DNA of 64,000 bases from Phoronis australis. Lineage: Eukaryota > Phoronida > Phoronidae. The DNA lies in the NCBI GenBank assembly GCA_002633005.1, contig NMRA01000032.1:959692-1023691 (forward strand), given 5' to 3'. The notes below the pieces were generated by a model. It saw nothing but the letters and a program-made list of their open reading frames with translations, had not been told where the DNA came from and did not search any database. The first letter of the stretch is position 1. Every line of letters begins with the position of its first letter. This document shows, piece by piece, positions 35,693-47,300 of this stretch. Made by a program: the position numbers and the translations under genes.

Positions 35693-37018
35693 ACCATGCG
35701 GATTATCTGCTTCATGTTCACAATATATTCAGTTAAGAAATTGGAGTGTTCTCATTATTATTGCGGTTTGATCATTTTTGTATATTTTGCTTCCTCTGAA
35801 AAGTGTTATGATCTTGTTAAGGAAGTTCGCTTAAGAAACAAATGAACAACTTTTCACACTTCCAATCCTGTTTGGAAGTAGCACAACACAGACACAGTAC
35901 TCCTGTGCCTGAATCAGTGTTGTATCAGTTTTATTGTCTCCTGTGTGTGTGTGTGTCAACCATTGGGCTTAGTTATCAGAACAAGACAATCAACAGAACA
36001 CAGAGAGATAATATTCCTTTTCAAAAGATGGGCTCCTATTCAGTCAGTGGCGCCACCTAGTGAGTATCAGTCGCCCTTTTAAGAAATGCCAACCCTTTAT
36101 CATGTTGGCTTAATTGTAATTTAATCTGGTGATTTAAACTTAACCTATTTCGCCTTGAGAACTGTTGTCATTTTGTTCAAATGCAATGGCATCTGTTATT
36201 CACTGCTGTAGTACCCTATTCATCTGGGTTAATGGTCATGTTCAGCTAAATGTCTACCACAGGTTAATGTTCCAGATTTTCAATCTTAAATGCTCACCCT
36301 TGCTTTACACACCTGGGTCTTGTAGTACAGTGTCATTGGGGTGGCTCGCTTCAGATCCCAAAACTCGCCCCATTTGCCGTGCTTGTGGTCCTCTGCCAAG
36401 CAGTAAACTGTCTGCATTCCATTGATATTTCATTCAACTCTTGCATGTGAAGAGTCTTACTAGTACAAAAACGCAACTCTCTGATCACTAACCCAAATTA
36501 TTGGGTAAACCACACCTCCGCTTCAAAAAAATATCCTTTAATCGCACATGCCTGACTCTGTGCTGGGTCCCTGATTTTTGAGTTTTTAGTTTAAATGAGC
36601 TGGGCATTAACCCATAGGAATTTGTTAATGTCATTTGAAGGTTTAGTTGAAGATGTATGCAAAGTTCTACTGTGTGGATCAGCAGGAAGTACTATTTCTG
36701 AAATGTGATGTCACTATATATGAATATGTTACACTGAGTCGAAATTGCTGGTAGTTATTACTGAGAATTATGTGTTGACATTCCTTTGAATATAAGTGAC
36801 CTAACTGCCACCATGTATTTTCTATTGTGGGTTTCATCGTGTCTGGTTCTAATGCTTGCACTGTTTAGAGAGTATGGTATTTTTCCACTTGTTTTGCACA
36901 AACATAATTCCCAAAATTGTAATTTTTCAAGGGCTAATAACGTGGCTGCAAGTAATGGAATCTAGCAGTACAAACCATGCTACCAACGTATTTTTTAATC
37001 TTTACCAACCATGTTGTA

Positions 37019-37024
37019 AATAAA
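37019..37024 (+). terminator. Candidate polyadenylation signal AATAAA
   Basis: The first canonical AATAAA I find after the MGAT1 stop, 6.4 kb downstream and followed by a GT/T-rich stretch (GTTTTGTTAGTT). It would give a very long 3' UTR, so the weaker ATTAAA sites upstream remain alternatives. Confidence 0.3.
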
Positions 37025-37636
37025 AGTTTTGTTAGTTCCAAGAGCAGTTGGCTACCAGACTATTTTCACAGCATTCTGGCTGGTCTCTCTCTTTTGTACA
37101 TAGGTGGATCTAGGATGCCACGACGAGGCCATCTTATAAATGACAAACCTTCGTGAAAGCCCGATTCGATTTTTATTGATTTCTTTTTTGTCAGGTGCAG
37201 AGGGAGCCGGGGGTAGGGCCTCTCATCTCACCCCCCCCCCCCCCCGCCACCCCGTCGCTAAATCATCCCGTGCGTGAAATGCGTTTTTTAAGACCATTCG
37301 TTCATATCTTAGATCACAAACGAGGTTGCCGTAAAACTTCCTCAAAGTCAAACAAAAATGATCGTCAATTGTCACTTTCCAAAAGCACGCTGTACAATTA
37401 AAATGCTCAAAAATTCATCATGTCTTTGTAGGTGACAGTTGTACAATATAAATTGTGCAAAGTAATTTTTTCCTGTTGTTATTGATGAGTATTTTGATAA
37501 AATAAAATTCCAGTGTTCCACCCTACTGTCTTGTAAATTGAAACTACAGTAGTATTTCGTGGTAGGAGCCCGTGCTACCCATAGAAGATGTATATGTGAC
37601 GTGCCACTTAAAAGACCAGTTTTCCTGCGAAAGAGT

Positions 37637-37652
37637 CCCTTTTCGAAAAGGG
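37637..37652. repeat. Perfect 16-bp palindrome CCCTTTTCGAAAAGGG
   Basis: Lies in a segment where variants of the same word recur (CGAAAGAGTCCC, CTAGAAAAGGG, CTGCGAAAGGGG up to about 37880). The clustering suggests a repeat-derived segment rather than a single regulatory site. Open frames through it are low-complexity by-products. Confidence 0.5.
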
Positions 37653-38413
37653 TGCCTTTGGCCATTCAATTCCCTAGAAAAGGGTTCACCTCGAAAGTTT
37701 GGAGCCCTGCAACGTGTTCCTTTTTCCAACTACACTAGCAAGTTTGCGGAAGAGTTTTTGCATTAGGGCCTGTTTGCCTGTTCAAAGGTTTGCTTGGAAA
37801 AGATCATGTACTCATTTTTGAGAACATGGCATTCATCTCCCATGGGTTGAAAATCTGTTACCTACGAATCCCTGCGAAAGGGGTTACGTTTATGAATTTA
37901 ATCGTTAGGTACGTGTATTTTTGGAAACTGTCGAATATTTTTGTGCACTTGCGAAAATTTGCAGCTGTTATGTAACTATGGATAGTCGTGAAAGATTGTG
38001 GTTTGCACTGATGAAGAATTCACCATGAACATATCCAACAAACATTTTTGTGAATTTTTTAAAGAAATGTCAATCTAAAGATGGTGAAGTTTGATAAATA
38101 AATACGTCTTTTTAATCTATATGGCTATATCTCAACAATGCTTAATACAGCCCTTCATGCTATGCAAATGCTGTTAGCTCCCAATAAAATCAAACAAGAT
38201 ATCGTGAAATAATCGATTATGTCATTGTTAAAGTGAAAACATCCCAATATGTCTCGTCCAAATAAACAAAAATTTACATGAAAGTATATACTTAAGTATT
38301 TTGACAGCAGAAACAAAACTTGTGTGCATAGCATATACAACATACATTGAGTTACAATTTAAACCAAACTGCAAAATTTAATGCATAGGAATTGCATTTT
38401 CAAGAATTCTTAC

Positions 38414-38575
38414 TTTCTGTTTCACTGTTCTTATGTCACAGCTCTGCATCTGCTCTCTTTCTTTTTGTAGCTGCCCATGATAGCTCGGCAGCAACGTTCC
38501 GTGAGAGTGTCGCGAATTGGTGAAAATATTAGGTCCTACATCGTTATTTCCGAACTCTCGCCAAGTTGACTCCAT
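38414..38575 (-). CDS. Candidate first coding exon, unknown protein
   Basis: On the minus strand an ATG at 38575 (context GAAATGG) opens 54 codons that end at a consensus-like donor (gtaagaatt) in phase 0. The frame upstream of the ATG stays open to a stop just before 38647. The peptide begins MESTWREFGNNDVGP and ends QLQKEREQMQSCDIRTVKQK, with a plausible helical C-terminal part. I do not recognise the family. It adjoins a CpG-enriched stretch, which fits a promoter-proximal exon of a leftward gene, but no second exon was found. Confidence 0.33.
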
Positions 38576-39331
38576 TTCCCCGGTTGCGATTTCAATAGTT
38601 GTACCCCACAGGGCCTGAAATTTTTTGCCCGGCTTCTTTTTTTTCACCGGGGGTTAGGCACTAGCAGATATGATTATCAGTAAGAACAACAAAACAATGG
38701 GGACGTCTGACTTCTGGACGTAGCCAAAGAGCGCTCATCTGTAAGAGAATTTTGAACAGGGAAGAGCGTAAAGAGACGACAAGTAAAACTTTTTTTAGTT
38801 TTCGCTTGTCTGGGTTATTAAATAATCTCAGGGCTAATATCAGAGGACTTTGCCAAAACGCAAAATTATTTATTGTCGTAGGTCCATGGCGCAGGACATT
38901 TTGGCCATCATGCGCCTACACTCGCGATATTGCGTTTTTTTCTAAAGATTGTTTAAAGTGCTCAAGTGTTTCGCAGATGCAGGCGCTAGAGGTTAATTTG
39001 GAACTGCATCTGAATGTTTGCGTTTCCAAGTCACGTCGTCATCTAATGTAACACACAGCTCATTGAACCTTGAAAGCAAAGATTTCACACGCAGGGGAGC
39101 GCACGCAGAGATAAAAGCGCAGTTTCCACAAGCGTATGAAGCGGCTAAGATACAGGAGCACCGGGTCTCCGATCAGTTTGAAATGGTTGAAATTGCCACC
39201 GCAAGATGTCGGTGTTGTCAAATGTACGACCTCTGTCGACTGAAAGCTCGCCCGCTTTCGTCTGCAAAAAGTCGACTGTGCGTGGAGAACTGACGAGAAA
39301 AGTGGAAACAAAACTACAGGAGTTTGAAAGG
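38460..39331. promoter_or_regulatory. CpG-enriched segment, probable promoter / 5' exon
   Basis: CpG density is conspicuously higher than in the surrounding tens of kilobases (for example GGGAGCGCACGCAGAG near 39093 and GCTCGCCCGCTTTCGTC near 39246). Several frames stay open on both strands, which is expected for GC-richer DNA and does not prove coding. A possible plus-strand donor (GAAAG then gtaatt) lies at 39331. It may drive the rightward gene, the leftward candidate exon at 38414-38575, or both. Confidence 0.4.
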
Positions 39332-40009
39332 TAATTGGCTTTATTGCGTCTCTCAATTGAAATCTCTAAATCAGGAACCACAAAATTCGGTTATTACCTC
39401 GAATTCGCCCTGTTTGTAGGTTAAATCCATGAAATCATTTTATATTCGTGATCGACTGTGCATTTCCCGTCTTCTGCCTGGCTGGCCGACTTCTCAATCT
39501 CTAATTCAACACCGTGTATTGCGATGATTGCGGTTTTCGGTTTGGAAGATTTCCTGGGTGGCTCAGCTGCTCATAGAGATTTCAAGGCGCATATGGTGAG
39601 CATGCGACTAAAAACAACACAACAATAAAGTGTGAATTGTAACCAATCAACACAATTTGCTAAGCTCGAACGGAGCTGAAGCCTTCAGTGAAGGTCCATC
39701 CCAATGTTTTTCCCAGATTTTGGGAAATGGACATAAAGTGGAAAAAAGTCTCTGTCAGTATTACTATCGAGGCAAAGTACTTGTTGAGTATACTACTACT
39801 TATAAAAGCAAATTCCCGTAGGGTATTTATAGACCACAAACGATCACGCCTGGTTATATTCCGCTTCTGACTTACCTCAACGGAATCAAATCGTCAGCCA
39901 TCTCTAGTCTGTAAACCAACCCTGTTTAAGAGCTGAGTATATACTGTCTCAAAGACACATTGGTAACATAAAAACGATATCAGTAACATGACCAAACTTC
40001 GTTTGATAT

Positions 40010-40312
40010 TAATGTTCATCATGAAATCTCAAAGCTGCTGTTACAGTTTAAATTTCTAAATTATTTTATTTGCATTTTATACTCGTGATTTTTCGTGAAA
40101 ATCATAAAAGTCCTACTTTTGGCGGTCATGCATAAGTGAAAAATTATACAACAATTCCTAACATCGTTTTGGAGAATTAACGCAGTTCATAAAGCATGTA
40201 ACCACGGTATTTGAACATTTCATGTTGACTATGGTCAGCCATTTCTGAGATATTGTTCCGAAATTAGCCAAGTTCGCACATTTTCTTAGAATTCTTCATA
40301 ACCTTGAAGTAT
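40010..40312 (+). repeat. Dispersed repeat family A copy
   Basis: Shares AAAATCATAAAAGTCCTA, TATGGTCAGCCATTTCTGAG, GTTCGCACATTTTCTTAG and CATAACCTTGAAG with the copies at 11541, 17650 and 23040. No coding capacity. Confidence 0.5.
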
Positions 40313-40642
40313 AACTTAGTCTATCAAATTTCCAAAATGGATGGGAAATTGGTCACACAATCTTTTATCGTGCTTCACTCAAGAAGTCGATAATCTGCTA
40401 ACTGTGTTGACTGTAACATTGCGTTTTTCGATAGCGGATCGGTCAAAATACGCATTCCTCTGAATGCCGTCGTCGATGTGTATTCTTCATCTTAAATCCT
40501 CGTCTGCAATATTTCAATGATAAAGTTCTTTCACTCATATTCCGTCCATATTCATTAAAAAACTTACTCGCACTGCCCGATTTATCCGACATTCTGCCAG
40601 TAACGCATAATTAGCCGAGTCGATCACTAGGCAGAATAGAAG

Positions 40643-40691
40643 ATGAGTCTCACTCATTTTCAGTGTGTCTGCAGCGTTACAACACTATCGT
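40643..40691 (+). CDS. Candidate alternative first exon or 5' UTR exon
   Basis: In a CpG-enriched stretch (about 40430-40691), an ATG at 40643 opens 16 codons plus one base (MSLTHFQCVCSVTTLS) before a strong donor (CGT then gtaagt, 40692). It ends in phase 1. The exon at 43709 cannot follow it in that frame because a stop would be reached at once. So either this is a non-coding 5' exon of the 43709 transcript, or it splices past it to a shared phase-1 exon beyond the window. Confidence 0.3.
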
Positions 40692-43090
40692 GTAAGTAAA
40701 ATCTTTTTCAAAACTCTAAACAATTAATATATAGCTTGGACTTGTCAGTGTGATCTAGATTGTTTGTACAGGTTAGACTTGTAAACAGTGAATTGTTTGC
40801 AAATAGGGGTTTAAAGCTGTACACTGTGTAATTATTTCCATTTCTATCAGTTCACAAGTGTGTTACTATTGTGACTGAATAGTGTCTTAAAAACTGTATA
40901 ATGATATTGAAATTATAGGCATGTCAACTGAAAATTGTGTCTTCATTTTTTCATGATACGGAGATTACATCTTAGATAATCTGTAACCCCGTTGTGATCA
41001 ATGAAAAAAGGATATCCCTCTCCTCGATCTCATGGTTGTTAAGTATTGTAACTCAAGTGTCATTGATGATTCATTGTGGTGTTGAGGAGTATGCGAGGTA
41101 CAATAACCAAATGTCTGAAACCCAAACAACTACAAATTAAAGATATATCGTTCTTCATTTAATCTATGATCCATTCACGAGAGTGTTTTTTAGAATGCAT
41201 TTTCCCTATTTTACGTTATTTCGTTTTAAATACAGCTGGGTGCAGAACATTTGAATCTTTCATGCAAACCCACATAGCCTACTCATTCAGTAGAGGTTAT
41301 GTAGTTATTCAAGACCTTTTGTTTATCCCACGAATCGATATTTATTTGTTTCCATCCCGTGTAACTTTAGATTTTGCTGCCACTTTGTGTACGGCATTTT
41401 GGACGAAAATTATTGCCAAATTTCAGTGCTCGGTCATTGTTGAACAAGGACTTTTGACATTGTTGTGAATGCCCGAAATCTTTTCAAATGTTGTGTAAGG
41501 ATGGCTGTGGTATAGAAGTTGAACATGGTATTTGAAGCTTTTCATTTGGTGGTACGCACACCCTTCAGTAAAACACAAGGAAACAAAATTTCACTTGTTT
41601 GCAATGTTGGAAAGGTTTTACCATAGTGGCCTCTGTGGAATATTCATTTGAGGTGCCATTGTGACCCTTGACCTTATTGATATGCATCTAAGCTTAGCAA
41701 AAACATTTGCTCAGTTTGTATTTAATAATCTTGTTAGTTAATGGGTATAAATCCTGTTTATCCTGGCTCAGTTGTCGTGAAAGGACTTATGAAAGCTCAC
41801 AGACATCTCACATATGAACTGTGAAATTACCTGTATTTTGTTAGTGAAACTGTGCAAGTGACAAAGAAAGAGATATATTAGCCAGACAAACGTTGGGAGG
41901 TCATTGTTCAAGCCCCCATATTAAATTTATCTACCTGCTGTTTGTTAAGGTGAGCAAGAGGTCGTGACATTTATGTTGAGCAAGTAGCCGTTATTTTTTA
42001 ACCTCATGTTTTTGAATAATAAATAGGATAAGAGCTTATAAATGTAACTTCTTTCTGGTACTATTTTTGCATGATTTCGGGATAATACGATTTTTTATTA
42101 GGAACAGGCACTTAGGTAGTTAACGTCGTCATATCCTGCAACAGTGAAGCACTTATTGTCCTGAAGGGCACATGATATTCGTAAGTTCTTGTGTTTCAGT
42201 TCATATTTCTCGCTACCGATTTAGCACAGTCCGTTCCATTTCAATAGTTTTCAATCAAAAGGCTTCATATTTAATGTGAATAGGGCCGTATATATTACAC
42301 ATGAAAAAGTGAGGTGAATAAATTTTAAAGGCAAGCTATTCGAACTCCTGTGAAACACAGTCACATAAAAATTCTGTTCCTTGGTGGACTAAAGGAACCT
42401 TTATATGTCTGCCTTATTCAGGTAAAACAGTATAAGTAAAATAAAATGTGAGTTAATGTTTGTACATTATATTTTGTGGATTTGTAACTAAATCAATAAA
42501 TCATCATTGAACCTCGGCAAGTTATGTAATGCAGTTTAATTGTTAACGGTTTATTAATTCTAGCGGTAGTAGTAAGTTGCCATTTGTACGGTGGGTTTTT
42601 AAGGACTGCTGCCTGTCTAACGGTCAGTTCAGGTTGAACTTTATAGGACTGACGTTTTCATAAATCAGAAAAACAGCTGCTTGGGATTCTCATTCAGGTA
42701 TTGTACATCTGAGTATGAATGGTTGAATTTTGGGAAATAGCAAGATTGGGTAGATAGGAATTGAGTATTGCTAGGTGTCTCTCTGTTCAAAACATGGCAT
42801 TATCTCTGTATTGTTTGCTATGAGTCCTTTAATTTACAAAATCCTGAACAGACAATATTAGAATTGCTAATCCACATAAGTAGGCCCATGTTACTGCTGC
42901 AGCTGTATAGTGTCATGGTTCACTGACAAGTCACTGAGTTGCTGGAAGGCTCCTCCATTAAGAAGGCACTTTTCAAAGTAGCACAGGACTTGTTACCAGC
43001 TAAACCTTTAGTCTGATAATCAATTCAACCTTGATTACCATAACAGATAGTACACCAGTAACATTTTCCATTATGTTAGCTCTTATAAAC

Positions 43091-43249
43091 CTAAGGTAAA
43101 ATCTCACCAATTGCCAACAGAAATAATTACCATATTGCACTTTTTCAATTTTCAATGGGTTCTAACGTTGTGAATTTCTTCAATTTCTCACAATATTTTG
43201 TTTTGTTATCAATGATACAGAACTTAGAGTGGTGAGGTTTTACGGTAAT
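43091..43249. repeat. Family C MITE copy
   Basis: CTAAGGTAAAATCTCACCAA at the left and (reverse complement) TTACCGTAAAACCTCACCAC at the right are terminal inverted repeats. Similar to the ends at 25876-26124. Total length is about 160 bp. Confidence 0.6.
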
Positions 43250-43708
43250 CAAAAAATGGGACCATTGGTAGGTAAACATTTCTACTACATGAAAAACATG
43301 ACAAGCTGGGTGTTGCTCACAGGTGTAGTCTTTCCACCAATACTGATATTTCATTATGTTGATATCTGATTATTGTGGAACCAGTTTTAAGGAAAAACAT
43401 GAAACGAATTTGTGTATTTTCGCAAATACTCCAAGATAGTTGAAGGAAACGTTTTAGGTAGGGTAGCATTCCACTTGTTGGATTCTGAATGGTAAAGTAT
43501 TTAACCTGATGGTAAATTTGCCTGTACACCAGCATAAGTACACTACATTGTGTTGTTCATTCAGTAACAGATGCTGTGCCTTATACAACTGGTCATATTT
43601 TCAGATTGGGTCCATCAACTAAAAGATGAAAAATACCTGAGGATGATTTGGCGATGACAGGCTTGACCACCGGAAATTGCATGTGTGAATTAACTCCTGT
43701 TGTTACAG

Positions 43709-44345
43709 TTTCCATGGAATGGTAAAGAAGCTTACAGTGACAAGTACTGCATAATGTCTGGGGAAAAACTGGAAGTGCCTCGTTTGGTTGTGGAGGACGT
43801 GGACGAGGGGATTGCTCGACCCCGCAGGCTTCTTATCTCCCCTGACAGAACAGCCTTGTCAGGGGCTCGGGCATCACCCAGGAGCCCACGTGTGAGTCCT
43901 GCTGGATCCTTTAATAATTTACCTATCGTGGAAGACAAAGACGATCGGATGGCGGCTCGACCTCATAGCCCTTTACCCTCCCGCGACAGAACAGCCTTGT
44001 CAGGGGCACGGATATCTCCCAGGAGTACAGCTATTAGAAGTCCATGCATAAGTCCTGCGGGGTCTTTCGGTAATTTATCAATTGTTGAAGATGATGACGA
44101 GCAGGTGGCTCCACCCCATAGCCCTCTTCCTTCCCCCGACAGAACAGCCTTGTCAGGGGCTCGGGCATCACCCAGGAGTACACCCAGTAGAAGCCCGTGT
44201 ATGAGCCCTGCTGGGTCTTACAGTAATTTATCTGAAGGTATCATAAGCCCTGGACGCAGACCCTTCGTGAATATACCCCAGGGGGTTATTAGCAGGCCGT
44301 ACCTGACACGGAAGAAAATGAGCATAGCCATACACAATTTAGCAG
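43709..44345 (+). CDS. Exon encoding Ser/Pro-rich triple tandem repeat, unrecognised gene
   Basis: Acceptor gttgttacag before 43709 and donor gtaagt at 44346. The frame is open throughout (212 codons plus one base, phase 1 out). The likely start is ATG at 43754 (A at -3), giving 197 codons here. The upstream CCATGG at 43712 would be a three-codon upstream frame. After MSGEKLEVPRLVVEDVDEG come three repeats of ~47-51 residues. Each contains DRTALSGAR-[AI]-SPRS, then SPAGS[FY]-x-NL; the first two continue into an acidic IVED run. Many SP sites suggest phosphorylation by proline-directed kinases (inference). The end RPYLTRKKMSIAIHNLAG is basic. Codons are well used and the repeats stay in frame, which argues for real coding. 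I do not recognise the family; the rest of the gene lies elsewhere. Confidence 0.72.
43827..44229 (+). repeat. In-frame tandem repeat within the exon, three units
   Basis: GACAGAACAGCCTTGTCAGG occurs identically at 43844, 43985 and 44138, giving unit lengths of 141 and 153 bp (47 and 51 codons). The 12-bp difference is a whole number of codons. It comes from extra residues (TAIRSPC / TPSRSPC) in units 2 and 3. Nucleotide identity at this core suggests recent duplication or gene conversion. Confidence 0.85.
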
Positions 44346-47300
44346 GTAAGTAATTTGTGGAGCATGAAGAATATTTTGCGATAAAAAATCCTAAACAAAT
44401 TCAAGAAATCACAGGCAACAGAGTTGATTCATATTGTGTGGTACCTTATTATTCATGTTCCAGTTGTATAGTCGCCTAATTGATCATGACTTCTGTTCAC
44501 TATCACCTTCTATACAACTGTATCAATTTTTAACGAACATAACCTGGACAGACCTAAAACACAGCAGTGCTACATCTACCTCTGTCCTTGGGACTTTGTA
44601 CTGTTGTAAAATGAGAATGTGAAAAATGATCAGGTTATCAAAACAGTACAGGTGCCACGGAATTTGGAAATTGCCGGGGTGTAACCAGAACACAAAAACA
44701 GTTATGAATTCAGGGTCCTCAAACAGTAGTGGACCCAAAGTGCCCATTTCTCTGCAGCATCATTTCGGAATCGGAACTGTCAAAAAAAGGATGTTGTTCA
44801 ATGAAACAATGACTTCAAAATGGCATGCAACAGTTGCTCAAGTATTTTGTTAGCTAATAATTGAAGACGTGTTTGTATTAATCTTGATTGTGACGATTTT
44901 TTCAATGGTCCAGTGTATTGATGTAATAGCTGTGCCATGTGTGTTGTCCAAGTGTGAGTTATCTGCGTATGGTCAAAACCATTATCAGTGTTGTCACTGC
45001 TTCAAACAGATGAGTATGCTTGTTGCTTTGGCATAAAATAGTTTAAGCTTGATAAGATAAATGATCAAGATGACAACAGAGTGAGGGAACATGAATTGTG
45101 GCATCCGTTCCATAGATGCGAGGAGAAGTTCACATGAAAATGTAAGATCACGCAAGACTTTGCGAAACATAGCCATGTATATGGCCAAAGGATATGACCA
45201 AACATTTAACTTTGATTTCAAGATTCTTGGGTCTACCGAACTCAGCTCTGCAATTTTGTTGGTGGGCGATTTTCAGTTGATTTTTGATGATTTTTCAGTT
45301 GTTTACTCGCATTATATGGCGACTGGTAAAATTTTGTTTCTCAACAAGAAATGACGGTTACGACAAATTTTGGCTAATATTTGTGTAGGTGTTCCTAAAA
45401 ACATTTGGTAACGTTTCTAAAGTTATCAGTCTTTGCAAATTATGAAAAGACTATTTTGCCTATTATTTTTGTATAATATAAAAAAAGAAATACTGTTCGC
45501 GGCAGATAAAGACGTGTAATGTCGACACTTATTTATGATTATTTGAATGTACAGCCTTTAATGGCAGAGGGCACAATTTCATTTTTAAATTGGTCTTCAA
45601 TACAGGAAAGCCTTCAAATCAACAAATAACGTGTGTCTTGGTAAAGCTCCATTGCTACTTAACTATCATTGGTGAACAATGATGCCTCTGAAGCAAAATC
45701 AGTTGCCCTGGTGGAATATGGGATAACTTTGAAAAAAGTTTCACTAGTGAAGTATTCTTTTTTCACATTGAGCCAACTTCTCTTTCAGCAAAATAAAAAG
45801 ATACCTTGATAGTACAAGGTGATGATATTGTAAAAAAATGTTGATGAAATACTTTCCATTAAGCCATATGACTTTGTGCAACCCAAGGAGATGTGAGCTT
45901 GTACGACCTCTTTTCAGGTCATGTGAGGTGTTTTGTTTCATGCATTTGAAATTGCCATGAAAGCCAGTTGAGCTGAAAGCGAAATGCTTTTTCTCGATGA
46001 AAAAAATCAATAACGCTAACCTGGGAATAAGGTTACATTTATCTCTCGACATGTCTATGAGCAGTGTGGCTTATATTGTATCGGTAGATTATTAAAAGGC
46101 CAGCTCATGGACGGTCACGTGCCTTGTATATGTGAGTGGTAGTAGTGTTTCACGTACTGCCCATTTGCCAGCTCCTGGCTAAGCACTCACTTCCTGATCA
46201 TATTAAATGCTTATTTTCCTGCTGCTGACTTCTAAAAGGGAGAGTACAAATTTTGTAGTTTAGGTCAAGATATGCCGTAGACGTAATTTTAATGCTGTGA
46301 AATGTGAGTTACCAATTGAATTTTCAAAATGTTTGTTAGCTTTGTGTTTACTTCAGTAACTGTATCCATGCAACATTTGATACAATGTTGAGCATCTACA
46401 GCAAGTAATAAGTCTGAAAAATTAAAATGATAACAATTTTATCAATTTTTACATATTATTGTTGATCCAAATAGAAGAATTTTAACCTCACCTCATCAAT
46501 TGCTAACCGACCCAAACAGTTATTACTGTCTCAAATTGAAGAATTTTACTTTATTAAGGGGATAAGCAGTTTGAATAAAGTCTTACAAGAAAATGCAGAA
46601 TTTATTACACTTTTTTTCTGAATGCTGTCTGACGAATGGTATTGTTTTCATTCTGCACGGTGGGCTTCCACTAATTTGAATTTCAGATTTCGCTGATATT
46701 TCAGGACATGATCCTACTCAGCTTGGATTATTGCTGACTGACGCCAATAAAAATACACTCCATAAAAAGCAGATCTGGGATTGCTGTTGCCTCCTTCACT
46801 TCTTTATCATTAAAAGCGTGACTTAAGTGACTAATTTTACAAAGCCTAATGCAAATAGGAAGATAAAGTCTCACCAGCTTAGGACACAATATTGTGGAAA
46901 AGTGAAATAAATTTTTTATTTGTTGATAAACGATAAATAACACCAAAAATGCCTTATAATTTTCAAATTCTAAACCATAGCTACCCATCAGACACTATTT
47001 TGAGAAGCCTTGGTCATTCACAGTAGTATTAGAAGCCTTTGAAAGGTGAATAGACCCTTGAAAAATTCCAAATTTGTCTAGGTTAGGAACGTAATATCTC
47101 AGATATGGCTGATTAGATTCATATGAACGTTTCCTACACTATTCTTTATGCACTGTGTGTACTGTTAGGAAAAGTTTATAAATTTTCCATATTTGCTTGA
47201 TGGGCTATGAAAAAATAGAACATTTGTTCAGTGATTGCTCGTAACCGTTTGTTGAAAGCTTGTTTGAAATACACGAAAAGCTTTGAACGTCTTGGTTTTA

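Larger units (their letters stand above)
30637..37024 (+). other. MGAT1 3' untranslated region and downstream DNA, end uncertain
   Basis: No further coding exon recognised. Possible polyadenylation signals are ATTAAA at 31692 and 34704, and AATAAA at 37019-37024. I cannot choose among them without transcripts. The stretch also holds repeats (31336-31540, 31989-32336, 33327-33531, a CA microsatellite at 35639) and one ambiguous base at 33937. Confidence 0.45.

Noticed and set aside
35633-35845. A 70-codon frame beginning with His/Thr repeats
   Set aside because: Translation of the CA microsatellite.
39018-39356. Overlapping open frames on both strands near 39.0-39.4 kb
   Set aside because: CpG-rich DNA has few stops in any frame; no splice-bounded frame or conserved motif could be supported.
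45091-45143. Possible first exon MNCGIRSIDARRSSHEN followed by gtaaga
   Set aside because: Ends in phase 0, unlike the other candidates, weak upstream context and no CpG enrichment; judged chance.
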